This document shows, piece after piece, positions 1-11,249 of a stretch of DNA of 64,000 nt. A program made the position numbers and the translations under genes. This DNA is from Trifolium pratense (lineage: Eukaryota; Streptophyta; Magnoliopsida; Fabales; Fabaceae): assembly GCF_020283565.1 (NCBI RefSeq), contig NC_060062.1, positions 25,728,251 to 25,792,250 of the forward strand, read 5' to 3'. Each line of letters begins with the position of its first letter. Within the stretch, counting starts at the first letter, position 1. Under the pieces are notes generated by a model, which was not told where the DNA came from, searched no databases, and worked only from the letters and a program-made list of their open reading frames with translations.

Positions 1-1
1 T

Positions 2-1294
2 TTGTTCTCTTTCATAGCTTTTATAACTGTCCATTTCCTTACGAGAAAAACCAAAAGGTTACGATCTTCACCATCTTTGCAAAACGGGAACTTGAGGGTT
101 ACTTATGGTGAATTACATGAAGCAACCAATGGTTTTTCTTCATCTAACTTGGTAGGAGCAGGAAGCTTTGGATCTGTTTACAAAGGATCACTTCTCCACT
201 TTGAAAGACCTATTGTTGTAAAGGTGTTGAATCTTCAAACACGTGGAGCAGCAAAGAGTTTCATGGCAGAATGCAAAGCTCTAGCAAATATGAAGCACCG
301 GAATCTTGTCAAGGTCCTAACTTGTTGTTCAAGTGTTGATTATAATGGCAATGATTTCAAGGCTATTGTGTTTGAGTTCATGCCGAATGGAACTCTAGAA
401 AACTTGTTGCAGGATATTGAAGGGTCTGAAAATCATAATCTCAGCTTCACAAAAAGGGTAGACATTGCTATTGATGTAGCTCATGCACTTGATTATCTAC
501 ACAATGATACAGAGCAAGCCGTAGTTCACTGTGATATTAAGCCAAGCAATGTTCTTCTTGATGACGACTTTATAGCCCACTTGGGAGACTTTGGCTTAGC
601 AAGGCTCATTCATGGAGGGATAGGACATTCAACTAATGATCAAATTAGTTCCTCCACAATAATTAAGGGAACTATAGGATATGTTCCTCCTGGTAAGTTC
701 TTTATATCTCTTGCTTATTACTATCCATCAAATTGTTAGCCATCATAATTTATTTTTGTTTAGATTATATAGATAGAAATTATTACAACGTGTACTATTT
801 TAAAGTAATTACTTTTTTAGCAATGCCACTCAAATTTTTTAGTCCTGACTTTGACAATAATCTCATTCAAATTCTTTTAATTAAAGTGTTACATTTTGTT
901 CAATTTTTCCTAAATATTTGAAATTGTTTGGTTGATAGAGTATGGAGCAGGTGGTCAAGTATCACTCCAGGGAGATATCTACAGCTACGGGATTCTTCTG
1001 TTAGAAATGCTCACGGGAAAGAGACCAACAAATAACATGTTTAATGAGAATCTAAGCCTACACAAATTTTGCAAGATGAAAATTCCAGAAGGAATCCTTG
1101 AGATAGTAGATTCACATTTGCTTTTGCCATTTGTTGAAGATCAAACAGGAATTGTTGAAAACAAAATCAAAAAGTGTTTGGTGATGTTTGCTGGAATTGG
1201 AGTTGCATGTTCAGAAGAGTTTCCTGCTCATCGAATGCTGATAAAAGATGTTATAGTTAAGCTAAATGAGATCAAATCAAAGTTTCCATGTTAG
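2..1294 (+). CDS. LRR receptor-like kinase, 3' part (LRR-XII / EFR-Xa21 type), 5' end outside window
   Basis: Exons are <2-692 and 939-1294, with a 246-bp GT-AG intron (693-938) splitting the codon for Glu in VPPEYG. The visible protein starts in the transmembrane helix (FSFIAFITVHFL), followed by a basic stop-transfer stretch and a Ser/Thr kinase domain. Kinase landmarks are the glycine loop GAGSFGSVYKG, the VVKVL lysine, the catalytic loop HCDIKPSNVLL, DFGLAR, VPPEYG and GDIYSYG. The catalytic loop has Cys rather than Arg before Asp, so this is a non-RD kinase, typical of LRR-XII immune receptors such as EFR and Xa21. The stop is TAG at 1292. It is nearly identical to 13634-14922, so it is a tandem paralogue. 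Extracellular LRRs lie outside the window. The ligand is unknown. Confidence 0.93.
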
Positions 1295-1508
1295 GAATCA
1301 TTGATACTGTGATAAGAAAATGTTTTTTTTTTTTAATCCATCAAGTGTGTTTGAATTACAATTGCAATGTATTGTGATAACAATTTGTGTTTGTAGTTGG
1401 TTTCAATAAATGCATGGTATTGTTTGAAAATGATGTTGGTTAACATATATGCAAGTAATTATTGTTTGGCAATTTTGTTTTATGAAAACTATTTTTTTAA
1501 ATCATTTT

Positions 1509-2490
1509 TGTTGAGGTTTTTATATTGGCTACATTTTGCAAAAACAAGTTATAGCCAGATGTTGGACAAGATGTTGTAGCATCATCGTACAGCATCCTGA
1601 TGCTCTGTTTTCGTGCAGAATTTTTATTTCAAATCTCAGTAAAGATTTGCTTCAATTATATATGCAAGCATGTGCGTCTAACCAAAACAAGCCTTGTTCT
1701 CCAAGCTTCAGGAAGTGGGCTTAAGGAATATTATTTAAAACAAAAATATAACTTGATTATATTTTTGTGTTTTTGTGCGTAAAGAAAAAAAAAACTGGAT
1801 ATATTTTTGAAATTAATCTTGTGAGCTGGCCAATGAAGATGATTCCAGCTGTTTATTTGAAGTCTTGCTCCTCAAGTTTCTGGAAGGCTTTTTGTATTAT
1901 TTAAAACAAAATATAATTTGTTTTTGTTGTGTGAAACAAAAAATAAGTTATATTTTTTAAATTAATTTAGGGTTGGCCGTAATACTCCAGTTATAAGGGT
2001 CTGAAAACCTAGCTTGCACATCAAGACAATTCAAGGCTATAAATACATGAAGACTCAGACCTATTTGTGCACCGAAGCCATTGTTCATCAAGATGTAGTC
2101 TTTAGGGTTTCGTGTCTTTGAGCCACTCTCTAGGAGAGTTGGTGTAAGTGAACCACTCGGGTTGTGAGATGGTCACTATGTCCTCACTCAGAAACCTATA
2201 GGTAATGAGTTGAGTATTGTACTTGGAGGAAGCTTGTAAGCAACTCCAAAATTGTGAACTTAGTCAAGTATTGGTCGAGGGCTTTGAACTAGAGCTATTA
2301 TAGTGAATTCATTCCTGGATTGGTAATCCTCCAGATTAGGTGACGTTGCACCGAACTGGGTTAACAAATGATCTGTCTTATTTATCTTCTTGCACTTAAT
2401 TTATTTTTAACTTGTCTATTGTGTTCTGTACTGGTACGAGATGCTGTAGCATCTTTCGCAGCATCTTTCCACCAGTTTGCCAAAATTTCA
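1509..2490. mobile_element. Solo LTR of an LTR retrotransposon
   Basis: The 982-bp unit begins TGTTGAGG and ends AATTTCA (TG...CA). It is flanked by the perfect 5-bp target duplication ATTTT (1504-1508 and 2491-2495). There is no internal domain, so it is a solo LTR left by LTR-LTR recombination. Its 3' half shares long stretches with the LTR at 42290-50028 (for example GGGCTTTGAACTA and CTGGATTGGTA), so both belong to one family. The internal AGGCTATAAATAC around 2035 looks like the LTR promoter TATA box. The copia or gypsy class cannot be assigned from the LTR alone. It lies about 215 bp downstream of the first kinase gene. Confidence 0.88.
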
Positions 2491-2801
2491 ATTTTTAATA
2501 TCAAACTTTGAAATAAAATAATAAAAATGAGATATTTTTGAATATTAGATATGATTGAAAGTAAAAGATCCGAGAATAAGTCATGAACGGAGTCGAACTT
2601 GCAGTAAAATTATATATGGAAAGAACTGGTATAATTTAAATTGTTTTAGATTTCCATTAGTAAAACTCAAATCATTTAGGCCACAGGAACAATGGAGTGA
2701 ATGAAAAAGACAGTGACGGAGTACAAACTATCGGTTCATGAGTTTCATTTGGTAATTAATCCAAGGAACAAATCGCAAATTTACTACCTCCGTAAGTTAG
2801 A
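2491..2801. other. AT-rich spacer, no gene seen
   Basis: Short AT-rich stretch between the solo LTR and the recognisable LINE remnant. It may be degraded LINE sequence, but I see no motif that proves it. Confidence 0.4.
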
Positions 2802-3421
2802 TGGGTCAAGCTTAACACCGATGGGGCTTGTAAGGAAATGGTAGTGTCGGGTGTGGTGGATAATTGGGTGGTTTTTCAAAACATTGGACATAGAAGCTTG
2901 GTCGTGAGATAGGTTTTCACAAAGTGGAGGTTTGTGTGGATTCTAAAGTTGTGTGGTCAAGTTTACAAGACGGCGAGAGTGGCAAATCTCAAGAAGATTG
3001 GTACAAAACATTCGTCCGATGATTGAGAAGTGAAGATGACTTGCATTTAGAATAAATACGTTTTGACTTTTGCTTATATTTAAGATCGGAGATAGTCATT
3101 TTTTATGTTATGATACTTGTCCTCAACAAATTAGGAGCATTTTATATTGGAAAATGCTAAACAGTGCCCCCGGGGCACTGTTTAAGGAACCAAATATAGT
3201 AATATCATATTGAAATTTGTGCAGTCAACGCCTCGAAAATCTAAAAAGTGTTATTTTCAATTTTAAAATTTCCTTTTTTGGTTTCCTTAACCAGTGCCCC
3301 GGGGGCACCGGTTAGCATGACCCTTTTATATTTTATTTGTTTTGAGTGGGTACTCTGCGTCTAATTGTGATGTAATCTCTTCTGTAGGACTACAACTCTC
3401 TTCAATTCCCAAAAAAAAAAA
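2802..3421 (+). pseudogene. LINE (L1-type) 3' remnant: RNase H-like domain, 3' UTR and poly(A) tail
   Basis: At 2802 the plus strand reads WVKLNTDGACKE, the usual start of the RNase H (RVT_3) domain at the C-terminus of plant L1 polyproteins. Further on is a region resembling LGFHKVEVCVDSKVV, another conserved RNase H block, reached through frameshifts and stops. The 3' end has an A-run at about 3410-3421 that fits a retrotransposed poly(A) tail. The element is 5'-truncated and dead. A MITE (3149-3323) sits in its 3' UTR. The assignment rests on motifs; no RT domain is present. Confidence 0.65.
3149..3323. mobile_element. Mutator-like MITE, 175 bp, 9-bp TSD
   Basis: Ends are inverted (left GGAAAATGCTAAACAGTGCC; the right end reads GGGTCATGCTAACCGGTGCC in reverse complement), and each end has its own small GC palindrome. 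It is flanked by the perfect 9-bp duplication TTTTATATT (3140-3148 and 3324-3332). A 9-bp TSD indicates Mutator-type transposition. A related copy is at 27772-27951. Confidence 0.85.
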
Positions 3422-3540
3422 TCAAATCGTTTATGAAGTATTTTATCTAAACAAAATTTTTAAAGTAACTTTTTTTATTTCTTAATAAATATTCTAAGGA
3501 CAAATGTTAGCAAAAGTCTTTTAATTATATTATTTTCTGT

Positions 3541-3666
3541 ACATTTGAAAACAACATAAAGGAGTGTCTTGTGATGTTTGTTAAAATAGGAGTTGCATGT
3601 TCCGAAGAATTTCCTACTCCGCAAATGCTCACAAAAGATGTTATAATGAAAGTTGCAAGAAATTAA
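3541..3666 (+). pseudogene. Relic of the last exon of a third LRR receptor kinase copy
   Basis: Frame +1 through GAA at 3547 reads ENNIKECLVMFVKIGVACSEEF and ends KDVIMKVARN plus TAA at 3664. This matches the C-terminal kinase segment of the two flanking genes (ENKIKKCLVMFAGIGVACSEEF ... KDVIVKLNEIK). No kinase core precedes it, so only about 120 bp of an older tandem copy survives. It sits between the two kinase genes and shows the cluster once had at least three members. It is more diverged than the two intact copies are from each other. Confidence 0.82.
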
Positions 3667-3829
3667 ACAGAAGTTGCACTTCCAGAAACTATTATTATTG
3701 AATAAGAAAATAATCGTGTTCAAATGTCTTAATCAACTTTGATAAAGAAACAAAGTGAATATAACGAATAAGCGCATTAACAATTTGTGTGTTTTCTTCC
3801 AATAATTATTATCGATGTTTTCTCTTCCG

Positions 3830-4050
3830 ATCCCGTGATTTTTTTATACCCCAATATTCCAATTTTGCCCTTGCAAAAAAAATCGGTTCGTAGAAATCGA
3901 ATTTTTTATAGTGCAAATTCAGAGTAAATTTCGGTTTTTAAAAATCAAAATTTTTTTCAAGGCAAAAAAAAATTCGATTTCTAGAAACCAAAATTTTTTA
4001 CAAGAGCAAAATTGGAAATTCAGGGGCATAAAAAAAAACGGAGTCTGAAA
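3830..4050. repeat. Dispersed repeat rich in 'AAATCGAATTTTT' motifs
   Basis: The segment has alternating direct and inverted copies of a GGTTCGTAGAAATCGAATTT-like word, and the same structure recurs at about 28590-28800. It is a low-complexity dispersed family with no coding signal and no clear TSD. Confidence 0.45.
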
Positions 4051-4232
4051 TAAAAACATCATTATTATCAAGTCTTTCATTCCAAGTCAGTCAACCCAAC
4101 AAGCCATGGTCCCCAACGACTCCCCAACTTGTCCATTGGGCTAAAGTTAGCTTGAGGATTATCATGTAAGTCAAGTCTACGCAAGTCTACGCGAAAGACG
4201 TCACGTTTATAAGTTACTAATATTATTACTAT

Positions 4233-5147
4233 CACTACTAGAAAAATTCTAATTAGCGAGGGAAGTAATCCGTCACTAAACACTAAATTTCCATCACAAA
4301 GTAATTTAATGACGGAATTTGTTGCGGCCCTAAATCCGTAAACAATTTCAACGTCGCAAATTATTAGCGAGGGAATTTCAATTCCGTCACAAACTAGTAC
4401 GAAATATATCCGCTACTAAAGTTAAATTCCGTCACTAAATTACAAACATGACCAATTTTATTTCCGTCACTAATTAATGAGGGAATCATGGACCAATTTT
4501 TCCGTCACTGATTAATGAGGGAATCTTAGACCAATTTTATTTCCATCACTGATTAATGAGGGAATCTTTTCTAATTGTGAGGGATTCATTATATCACAAA
4601 TTTGTGACTGAATACATTTCCGTCACTGATATTGCATTTGTGAGGTTTATGTTTCCCTCACTAATTATGAAGGAAACTGCTATGTTAAATTTATGGTTAA
4701 TATAGCAAACTTCTTGCCTAATTTCACTCATGATATAGCAATTGCATTTACTATATTAAATAAATAAAATTAAAATCATCAATACACAATATTTAATAAG
4801 AAATACTTTTTAAATTGTGTTCATAAGTATTTATACACAATCACCAAAATACATGGAAGCCATAACTAATATAACATTGTTCTTGAAACTAATACTACTA
4901 ACATTGTTTTTTTATCAAAAAAGCATTGTTCTTGAAATTAAGTGTATACGACCAAACACTCAAAACAACCATAACTAATATATGTATCAAGTAGTGGGTG
5001 GTGGAGGCGGAGGTGGATCCGAACATGGAGGTAGATGACTCAAAGAAAACTTCTCCATAAATTGAAATAATTGCCCCCTGAGCAAACACGAATCTTCCTG
5101 GGATTGATGAATCAACTCCTCATGAGTCTTCAATTTCTCTTTAAGAG
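4233..5147. mobile_element. Truncated CACTA transposon end with 3' part of a TNPA-like gene
   Basis: It starts CACTACTAGAAAAATTC at 4233, followed to about 4680 by many subterminal repeats of the type TTCCGTCACTAATTAATGAGGG in both orientations. At 4987-5145 the minus strand encodes the end of a TNPA-like accessory protein (QEDSCLLRGQLFQFMEKFSL, then a run of prolines and a stop at 4987). No matching right terminus is present; it is cut off where the MITE relic at about 5150 starts. Confidence 0.62.
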
Positions 5148-5752
5148 TCATATATATAACGAATACGAATTTTACAAAATCTACCCACTAGTAGAAAAAA
5201 GCTTTTTTACATCTGGCAAAAATCACTTTTTACATCTGAAAAATGTCAGATGTAGGCGCACGAGACTTAGTAAGTATATACGTTTTACATCTGGCGTAGT
5301 CAGATGTAAAAAAACACTTTTTACCTCTGACCAAGGCGAAAATCAAATATTATTTTTTTAAAATTAAATTGGACCTTTTACATCTGACCAAGTCCACCAG
5401 GTGTGAAATCTTAACTTTATTTAATTTTTTTTTTCAAAAACCTGCTTTTTTTTATATATATTTTAAATCCTTTTTTTTATTATTAAAAAAATCTAACCCA
5501 CAATGCCAACAATATAACATAACTTGCATCAAGAACATAATACTAAAATTCAACATTCAACATCCATAGCCAAATTCAACATTCAACATATATATATATA
5601 TATAGTAATAATGTCATTAAAGTACAACCATTGAAATCCAAAATACAAAACATCATAATAATTAATACTAATTCAACCAAAATACAAATCAAAACATCAT
5701 CATAATTAATACTAATCCATTGTAACTTCACACAAACCTAGCTAGCTAGCTC

Positions 5753-6004
5753 CTAATATTTCTCATCGGCATCATCATAATCTACCTCAGGATTATATAG
5801 GTCAAGAAAACAAGTTGCCCAGCGGTCTCGCAAATCATACAGCTCCTTAGAACATAGCAAGCAAGTAATAACATCTGAAAACAGGCACACTCGAAGAACA
5901 ATCCATGGGAAAGCAGAAATCGAAATTACCTGCATCAATCTATATCCTAGAGTATCCAAAGTCTTCTGCATCAATGTCCTAAAACAAGCTAGCATATAAA
6001 ACAA
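5753..6004 (-). pseudogene. Gene-like exon fragment in CACTA-1, unrecognised
   Basis: Minus-strand open reading ends KELYDLRDRWATCFLDLYNP followed by an acidic tail and stop at 5753. A possible GT-AG intron (CAG|GTAATTTC ... TTTTCAG) would join LGYRLMQ to DVITCLL. The DLRDRWATCFLDL segment resembles the C-terminal helix of Ulp1-like proteases often carried by plant transposons, but the similarity is weak and I do not claim the family. It may equally be a captured host exon. Confidence 0.35.
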
Positions 6005-6159
6005 AGCATTATAAAAGAAAATAAAAGTGATTCAATATAACCATTAACGGTGTAGGTGTTGTATCGCCGACACATATCGGTACTCCTTCAATCTGAAGTT
6101 TAAATACTACGCAGAGCATAAACAATTCTAAAAAACATACTAACCGAATTCAAATTAAA

Positions 6160-6286
6160 CACTTACCCTTACCAACATAGCTTTCTCTTGCTATGAAAAA
6201 TCCCATAAACTGTGGGAGCCTTTGTAAGCCAATTCATCATGAAATTGTACGCATCCTCAACTGATACAACTAACCACACTGCAAAA
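6160..6286 (-). pseudogene. Captured serine carboxypeptidase-like exon fragment
   Basis: Reading minus from a TTTTGCAG acceptor at about 6281, the frame gives VEDAYNFMMNWLTKAP and then, after a one-base shift, FFIARESYVGK before a GTAAGTG donor. This is the layout of the serine carboxypeptidase-like exon with the catalytic serine (family pattern: EDAYxFLxNW ... FYIAGESYAG). The Gly before Glu-Ser-Tyr is Arg here and a frameshift is needed, so it is non-functional. It lies inside CACTA-1, which suggests transposon capture of a host gene piece. A database search is needed to confirm it. Confidence 0.5.
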
Positions 6287-9245
6287 TTTTAGTTTCATAA
6301 GTTGACTATAAAATAAAACTAGTGTAGCTCCTATTACACCACTAATTGTAACCAGTTTGGCCAAACAGAGTTAGTTAACTATAAAGACGATAGATAATAT
6401 ATATCCAACCATCAAATATTTCAATTTTTCTAGAGTAACCAACCAAATCAAAATGCAGCAACATGGGAAGCATAACAACTAGTACTAAACATTAGTCTTG
6501 AGCCATTTATATATTAATTATCTAAAACAATAATATTGAAGTTTCAGCTTTTGCAGTAAAACTAGATAAATATATTTGAGGATGTTTTTGTAATTTTTAT
6601 TCATTCAGAGACTATAAAAATTATATCAAATAAAAGCGTTCATTCGGGGTTTAGAAATTCATTCAGCGTTCACTTTATGAAAACATGATCATCATAATCA
6701 TTCATTCAGGGTTTAGAAATTCAAATTAACATTGTAACATTGAAACATTATAATAAAGAAAAATAATGAATTGAGGGTAAAATGAAAATTGAAAACTTAC
6801 TTGTTTCTTCAGCTTTTCTTGAAGCCATAGTAAAATCATGAACACCACTTCTTGAATAATTCTCCATGATGATCATCAACAATCAAAATCAACAACAATA
6901 GTCAATAGAAGAAAAACAAGAAATCTAAAAGGCCAATCTTTGTTCTTCAAAATTGATCACAGAGTGAAAAACAATGAAACCCAAAATTGCATTTTTCTTC
7001 GAAGCTAAAGAATGAAAAGAGAAAATAGCCTACATATAGTGTATTGAAGAAAAAACCACCCAACACAAGATCGATAATTAATATAAGATTACTCTAGCAA
7101 ACTGCATAACTACAACTACATGCAAACATGGATAATATTATGCCTTGACACAGATGGAACGAACATCATCTTCACTTACTATAATACTATATGATAAAAC
7201 AAAACAATAATTCAAACTAAAATTGATCAAAACAACTTATGCATTGAAGAAACAAGCTAAGTATGCAAAGTACTCACAGGCCTGATGGCCAAAAAGTCCT
7301 TTTGCATTTGAGACTTTTGGTAAATAGTTTTCTGATAATCTGAACTTTGACCAATCATCTCCAACTCACTTTCATTCCAAAATATCTATAAAAAAAAAAT
7401 CACAAATCACATGAAAAAATTTATGAGTAACCATATATTAAATATTTGAAAACATAAAATTGACATTTGAACAAGTAAATTGGTACATTATAAACATGAA
7501 CCAGAAAAAAACCACAGTTTCTACACTTCCACAAGAATACATTAGCAGCTGGAAATCACAAATAGACACACTATATAGGTGATGTAGTTCTGCATATACT
7601 ACTTTTTCATGATAAGGATTACTAGTCCAAATGCTTTTTAAGAAACAAATAACATAAATTCCTAAGAAAGCTTTAACAATACATTAATTCTTAAGAACTT
7701 TTATTCACACATAAAATTGATTTATATAATGATGGCCAGTGAAGCATTCAATATCTTAATTAAGTATTTGGTTATTGGATAGTGACACATCACATAAAAG
7801 TATAGTAATTGAAATTTTCTTCTTCGTTGTCTTATCCTTTCATTATACTCTCGAGACTAGTAGCATACAAAGTGAGTTTAGAACTAAATAAGAAACAAAG
7901 TAAGAAGCAAAAGATAGGACATACAAAAACAATATGATTCTTGTGAGTCTCCTAAAACAAACATGTATGCTAGAGGAATTTCAAAACGAAGACACCTAAA
8001 ATCAACTAAGAAACAGTTCCTCATAAAAACATGATTAAGCTCATGTAATGGAAATACAAAACTCCTCTATAAAGAACTATACATCATGTTATTAGAAAGG
8101 ACAATTTTAACAATCTTACACTTCTAAAAGAAACTCTTCTATAACTCCCTCACACTTTAGCATGTCACATTCAAACACTCCAAACTGAAGCTTTCGTTGT
8201 GGTTCCAAGGCTTCACCAACATCACTTCCAAACTAAATAGCAGAGGATAGACTTTCCACACCATAGATAGTAACCATGAAAAATGCAAAACAAACAGGAC
8301 ATTAAAACAAAGTAAATCACAGTGAGGAGGCACAACAACAGAAAAATCAAAACAAAAAAAATAAATAATAACTTTAGAACAACCAAAGTGCATTAGAACA
8401 AATGGTTACCTTTGACGAACGAAGAATCGGCGAATCGGCATCAACGAAATCGGTTGAAGTGGAAGAATGAACCTTCGATGGTGGTACCAATTCTTCAAGA
8501 GATTTTGCGCGAACAGATGTCTGGAATTTGGGGATGAATCGACACTGGGTTAAGGATTTGGGGACGAATCCATACTAGGGTTTGAGATTTAGGGAGAATC
8601 GCCAATTGATATCGGGATCGTCACGGTTGAAGGATGAGTTGACGGTTTGCGATGTTGCGTTTCCCTTACGAGTGAGAGAAGGTTTGATTTAGAGCTAGGG
8701 TTGGAGATTACGAGTGAGAGAGAGGACGGATGAGAGTGAGAGAGAGAGAGAGAGAGAGGACGGCTGAGAGTGAGAGAGGGAGACGGCGGTGCTTGGAGGA
8801 GACGGCGGAGAGTCGATTTGGGGTTGCAGCTGGGTTCGATCGATTTGGAGAAGATGGTGTTTGGTGATATCGCGTAAGATGCGTTTGGTGAGAAGATAAG
8901 ATTTGCCTTTCTTTTACTTGGTTCTATTTTTTTTTTTTTATTCATACTGACTTTTTACATCTGTGGCTATATATGGCCAGATATATTTATATTTTAGATA
9001 ATTTTCGCCATAATTACAGGATTGCCACCGCGTTCAGTTATGCTTCTGGTACATTGAAACCAGATGTAAAACGTTTTGTATATATATTTTTTACATCTGT
9101 GGATATTGAAACCAGATGGAAAGACTACTCCTTATAGCTTTTCACATCTGACATATGTTCCTCAGATGTAAAATGCTTATGTAATATGTCATTTTTCTAC
9201 TAGTGACCGTTAAATTGAAAGTTTATATGATTATATAGATCATCT

Positions 9246-10136
9246 AGGGTTGGAAATGAGTCGAGTCTAACCTGTCTGAGCTAGACTCGACTCAATAAGA
9301 ATTAGTTAGACTCGAAATTTGGCTCGAGTTTGACACTAACTCTTTTTTAAGCTCGAGTTTAGCTTGTTTAGAGTTTACAAGTAGTTCGCTTCGGCTCATT
9401 AGGTTCAGTTCATTTTCAACTTAAAACTCAACTCAAGAATTCGACATGAATTTGTTTTAATTTATTTTCCATTTTCTATTATTATTAAGTGTTTGTCTTA
9501 GTTTCTTTAAAGTATTATATATATTATCAATTATCTAAGTATATAAAATCAATTATATATCTGTAAAAAAAACAATTATATAAATATAAATGTATAAAAA
9601 TCAAATATATAAATTTAAAATGAGAGAATTTCAGGCAATGTCTTCTCTGTTGCCTTCTCAGCTATAATAAGGATCCATGAACCTCTTTTAAAGAGATCAT
9701 TAAAGATGTCAGAAAAAAAAAATCCGCACAGTGGGATAAACGAAAAAAAAATCCACTTGATGGGGGTAAACAGAAAAAAAAATCTGCACAGGGGGGTAAA
9801 CGAAAAATCCCTGATTTTGCAGGGGGGGTAAATAGGCATTTACCCTATATATAATCAAGTTAGCTCGTGAACCACTTGATGTCAGAATTGATCCTCGAAT
9901 TAGATTAAACTGATGATGAAAGACAAAAAAAAAAAGTCAACTTGTGTATCAAATGAGTCAAACTGAATTGGTTTAGAACATCGGTTCATTTACATTTTTC
10001 TGATCCGTTTACACCCATACGGACTATATGGAGTTTGGATTCTATCATATGTGTGGAATCTAACTTTTGGTGGGGATCACTCTGCTCACGCGTATATTCT
10101 CATAACTAATGAATTTGTTGTGTGATGTCTAATGAA
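9246..10136. other. Repeat-derived spacer, no gene
   Basis: 9255-9460 has many GACTCGAC/GCTCGAG words similar in style to the ends of hAT-3 (54020-54925). 9690-9840 has four loose copies of an AAACGAAAAAAAAATCC(A/G)CA-type unit. Neither shows clear termini. The remainder is AT-rich and featureless. Confidence 0.4.
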
Positions 10137-10145
10137 TAGAAACTA

Positions 10146-10529
10146 CCGCTAATGCTACGGTGGACCACTTTTACAAGTGGTCCATCGTGTACAAGTGGTC
10201 TATCGAATATGAATTTTATGAAATTCATTGTTGGATTGAAAGTTTATATCGTATAGATCATTCATAAATTTTTTAAAATTTTTTGAAAATCATTTGATAT
10301 GTTATTGAGACCCATCAAGATTTACGTTATTTAATAAACCGTTAATCTTTATGTGTCTCAATAACATATCAAATGATTTTCGATTTTTCTAAATTTTTCT
10401 ATGGATGATCTATATGATATAAACTTTCAATCCAACCTTGAATTTTGTAAAATTCGTATTCGTTATAATGTTATTCATAACTGGTCCATCATGGACCACT
10501 TGATGAAGTAGTCCATATTAGAATTTACC
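10146..10529. mobile_element. Mutator-like MITE, 384 bp, 9-bp TSD (same family as the kinase insertion)
   Basis: A long, imperfect inverted repeat over its whole length (GTGGACCACTT ... AAGTAGTCCAT, and AATCATTTGATATGTTATTGAGAC ... its complement). Flanked by TAGAAACTA at 10137-10145 and 10530-10538. It shares the internal words GAATTTTATGAAATTC and GAAAGTTTATATCGTATAGA with the element at 11885-12285. Confidence 0.82.
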
Positions 10530-11187
10530 TAGAAACTACTATGAAAGTAGTATATTTAAACTGGATATTATGATCGGGGTTTTAACCCTGACTACTCTAT
10601 TTATGTATATGAATGAATTTATAATAATTTTATCATGTGACAAAAAATATAAAAATATATTTTATCATTTGATTTATCTAAAAAAAATAAAAAAAAAATC
10701 AAACTACTCTTTATTTATATTTCATTTCGAAAAATGAGGTCAATTTTTATTATAACTCATTCCGGTTAAGTAATTAAAATTTGTATAGAGAAAATAGCAA
10801 TTCATTATTCCCTTCAATTGGAATTAACTGCAAATGCAATCTCTATGTTTAGTATAAATTTGAATAAAAAATAAAATCTAAAGATATATAATGTGAGAAA
10901 AAGACCAAAAACTAAATATAATAGTACATTTGACAAAAAAATAAAATAAAATAATAGTACAATTCTAAAAAATTACAAATCATTGGAAATTCACAAATAC
11001 AAATGGAAGGACCGAAATTCGAATTCCGATTATCCGACCTAACAATTTCAGCATTTTTGCCGGTTGTGTTAAAATGTGTGAACAATATAATGGTGTGCTC
11101 TCTCCACGTTCGTGGAATTAGTCATGAGGGTTTCACTTGTCACATTCGACCACAAAACACTTACCTAGTGGTGCACAAAACTTCTCT

Positions 11188-11199
11188 TTATATATTTAA
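11188..11199 (+). promoter_or_regulatory. Probable TATA box of the second receptor kinase
   Basis: TTTATATATTTA lies about 50-60 bp upstream of the ATG at 11250, compatible with a short 5' UTR. It is supported only by position and motif. Confidence 0.4.
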
Positions 11200-11249
11200 A
11201 AACTCAAAGCTGCATATATCTAGTAAAATATCAAAGCTCCAATAAAAAA

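Larger units (their letters stand above)
5186..9205. mobile_element. CACTA-1: complete non-autonomous CACTA element, 4020 bp
   Basis: Termini CACTAGTAGAAAAA and TTTTTCTACTAGTG are exact inverted repeats. The flanking duplication is ACC on both sides (5183-5185 and 9206-9208), the 3-bp TSD expected of CACTA elements. Both subterminal regions carry many copies of TTTTACATCTG or its complement. No transposase is recognisable. The interior holds gene-like pieces on the minus strand (5753-6004 and 6160-6286) and an exon-like stretch at about 7265-7385, also minus. It is therefore probably mobilised in trans and carries captured host sequence. Confidence 0.88.
5150..9245. mobile_element. Relic of the kinase-region MITE family, split by CACTA-1
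   Basis: The flanks 5150-5185 and 9206-9245 together match the body of the MITEs at 10146-10529 and 11885-12285 (AACGAATACGAATTTTA, then GAAAGTTTATAT and ATAGATCATC). The CACTA element at 5186-9205 landed inside this older MITE copy. The outer MITE ends are not recognisable. Confidence 0.6.

Noticed and set aside
5753..6004. Naming the fragment as a Ulp1 protease
   Set aside because: Only a short C-terminal resemblance; no catalytic His/Asp/Cys seen.
8589..8945. Minus-strand Ser/Leu/Pro-rich frame of 118 aa in CACTA-1
   Set aside because: Low complexity from a GAGAGA-rich subterminal stretch; no domain or splice context.
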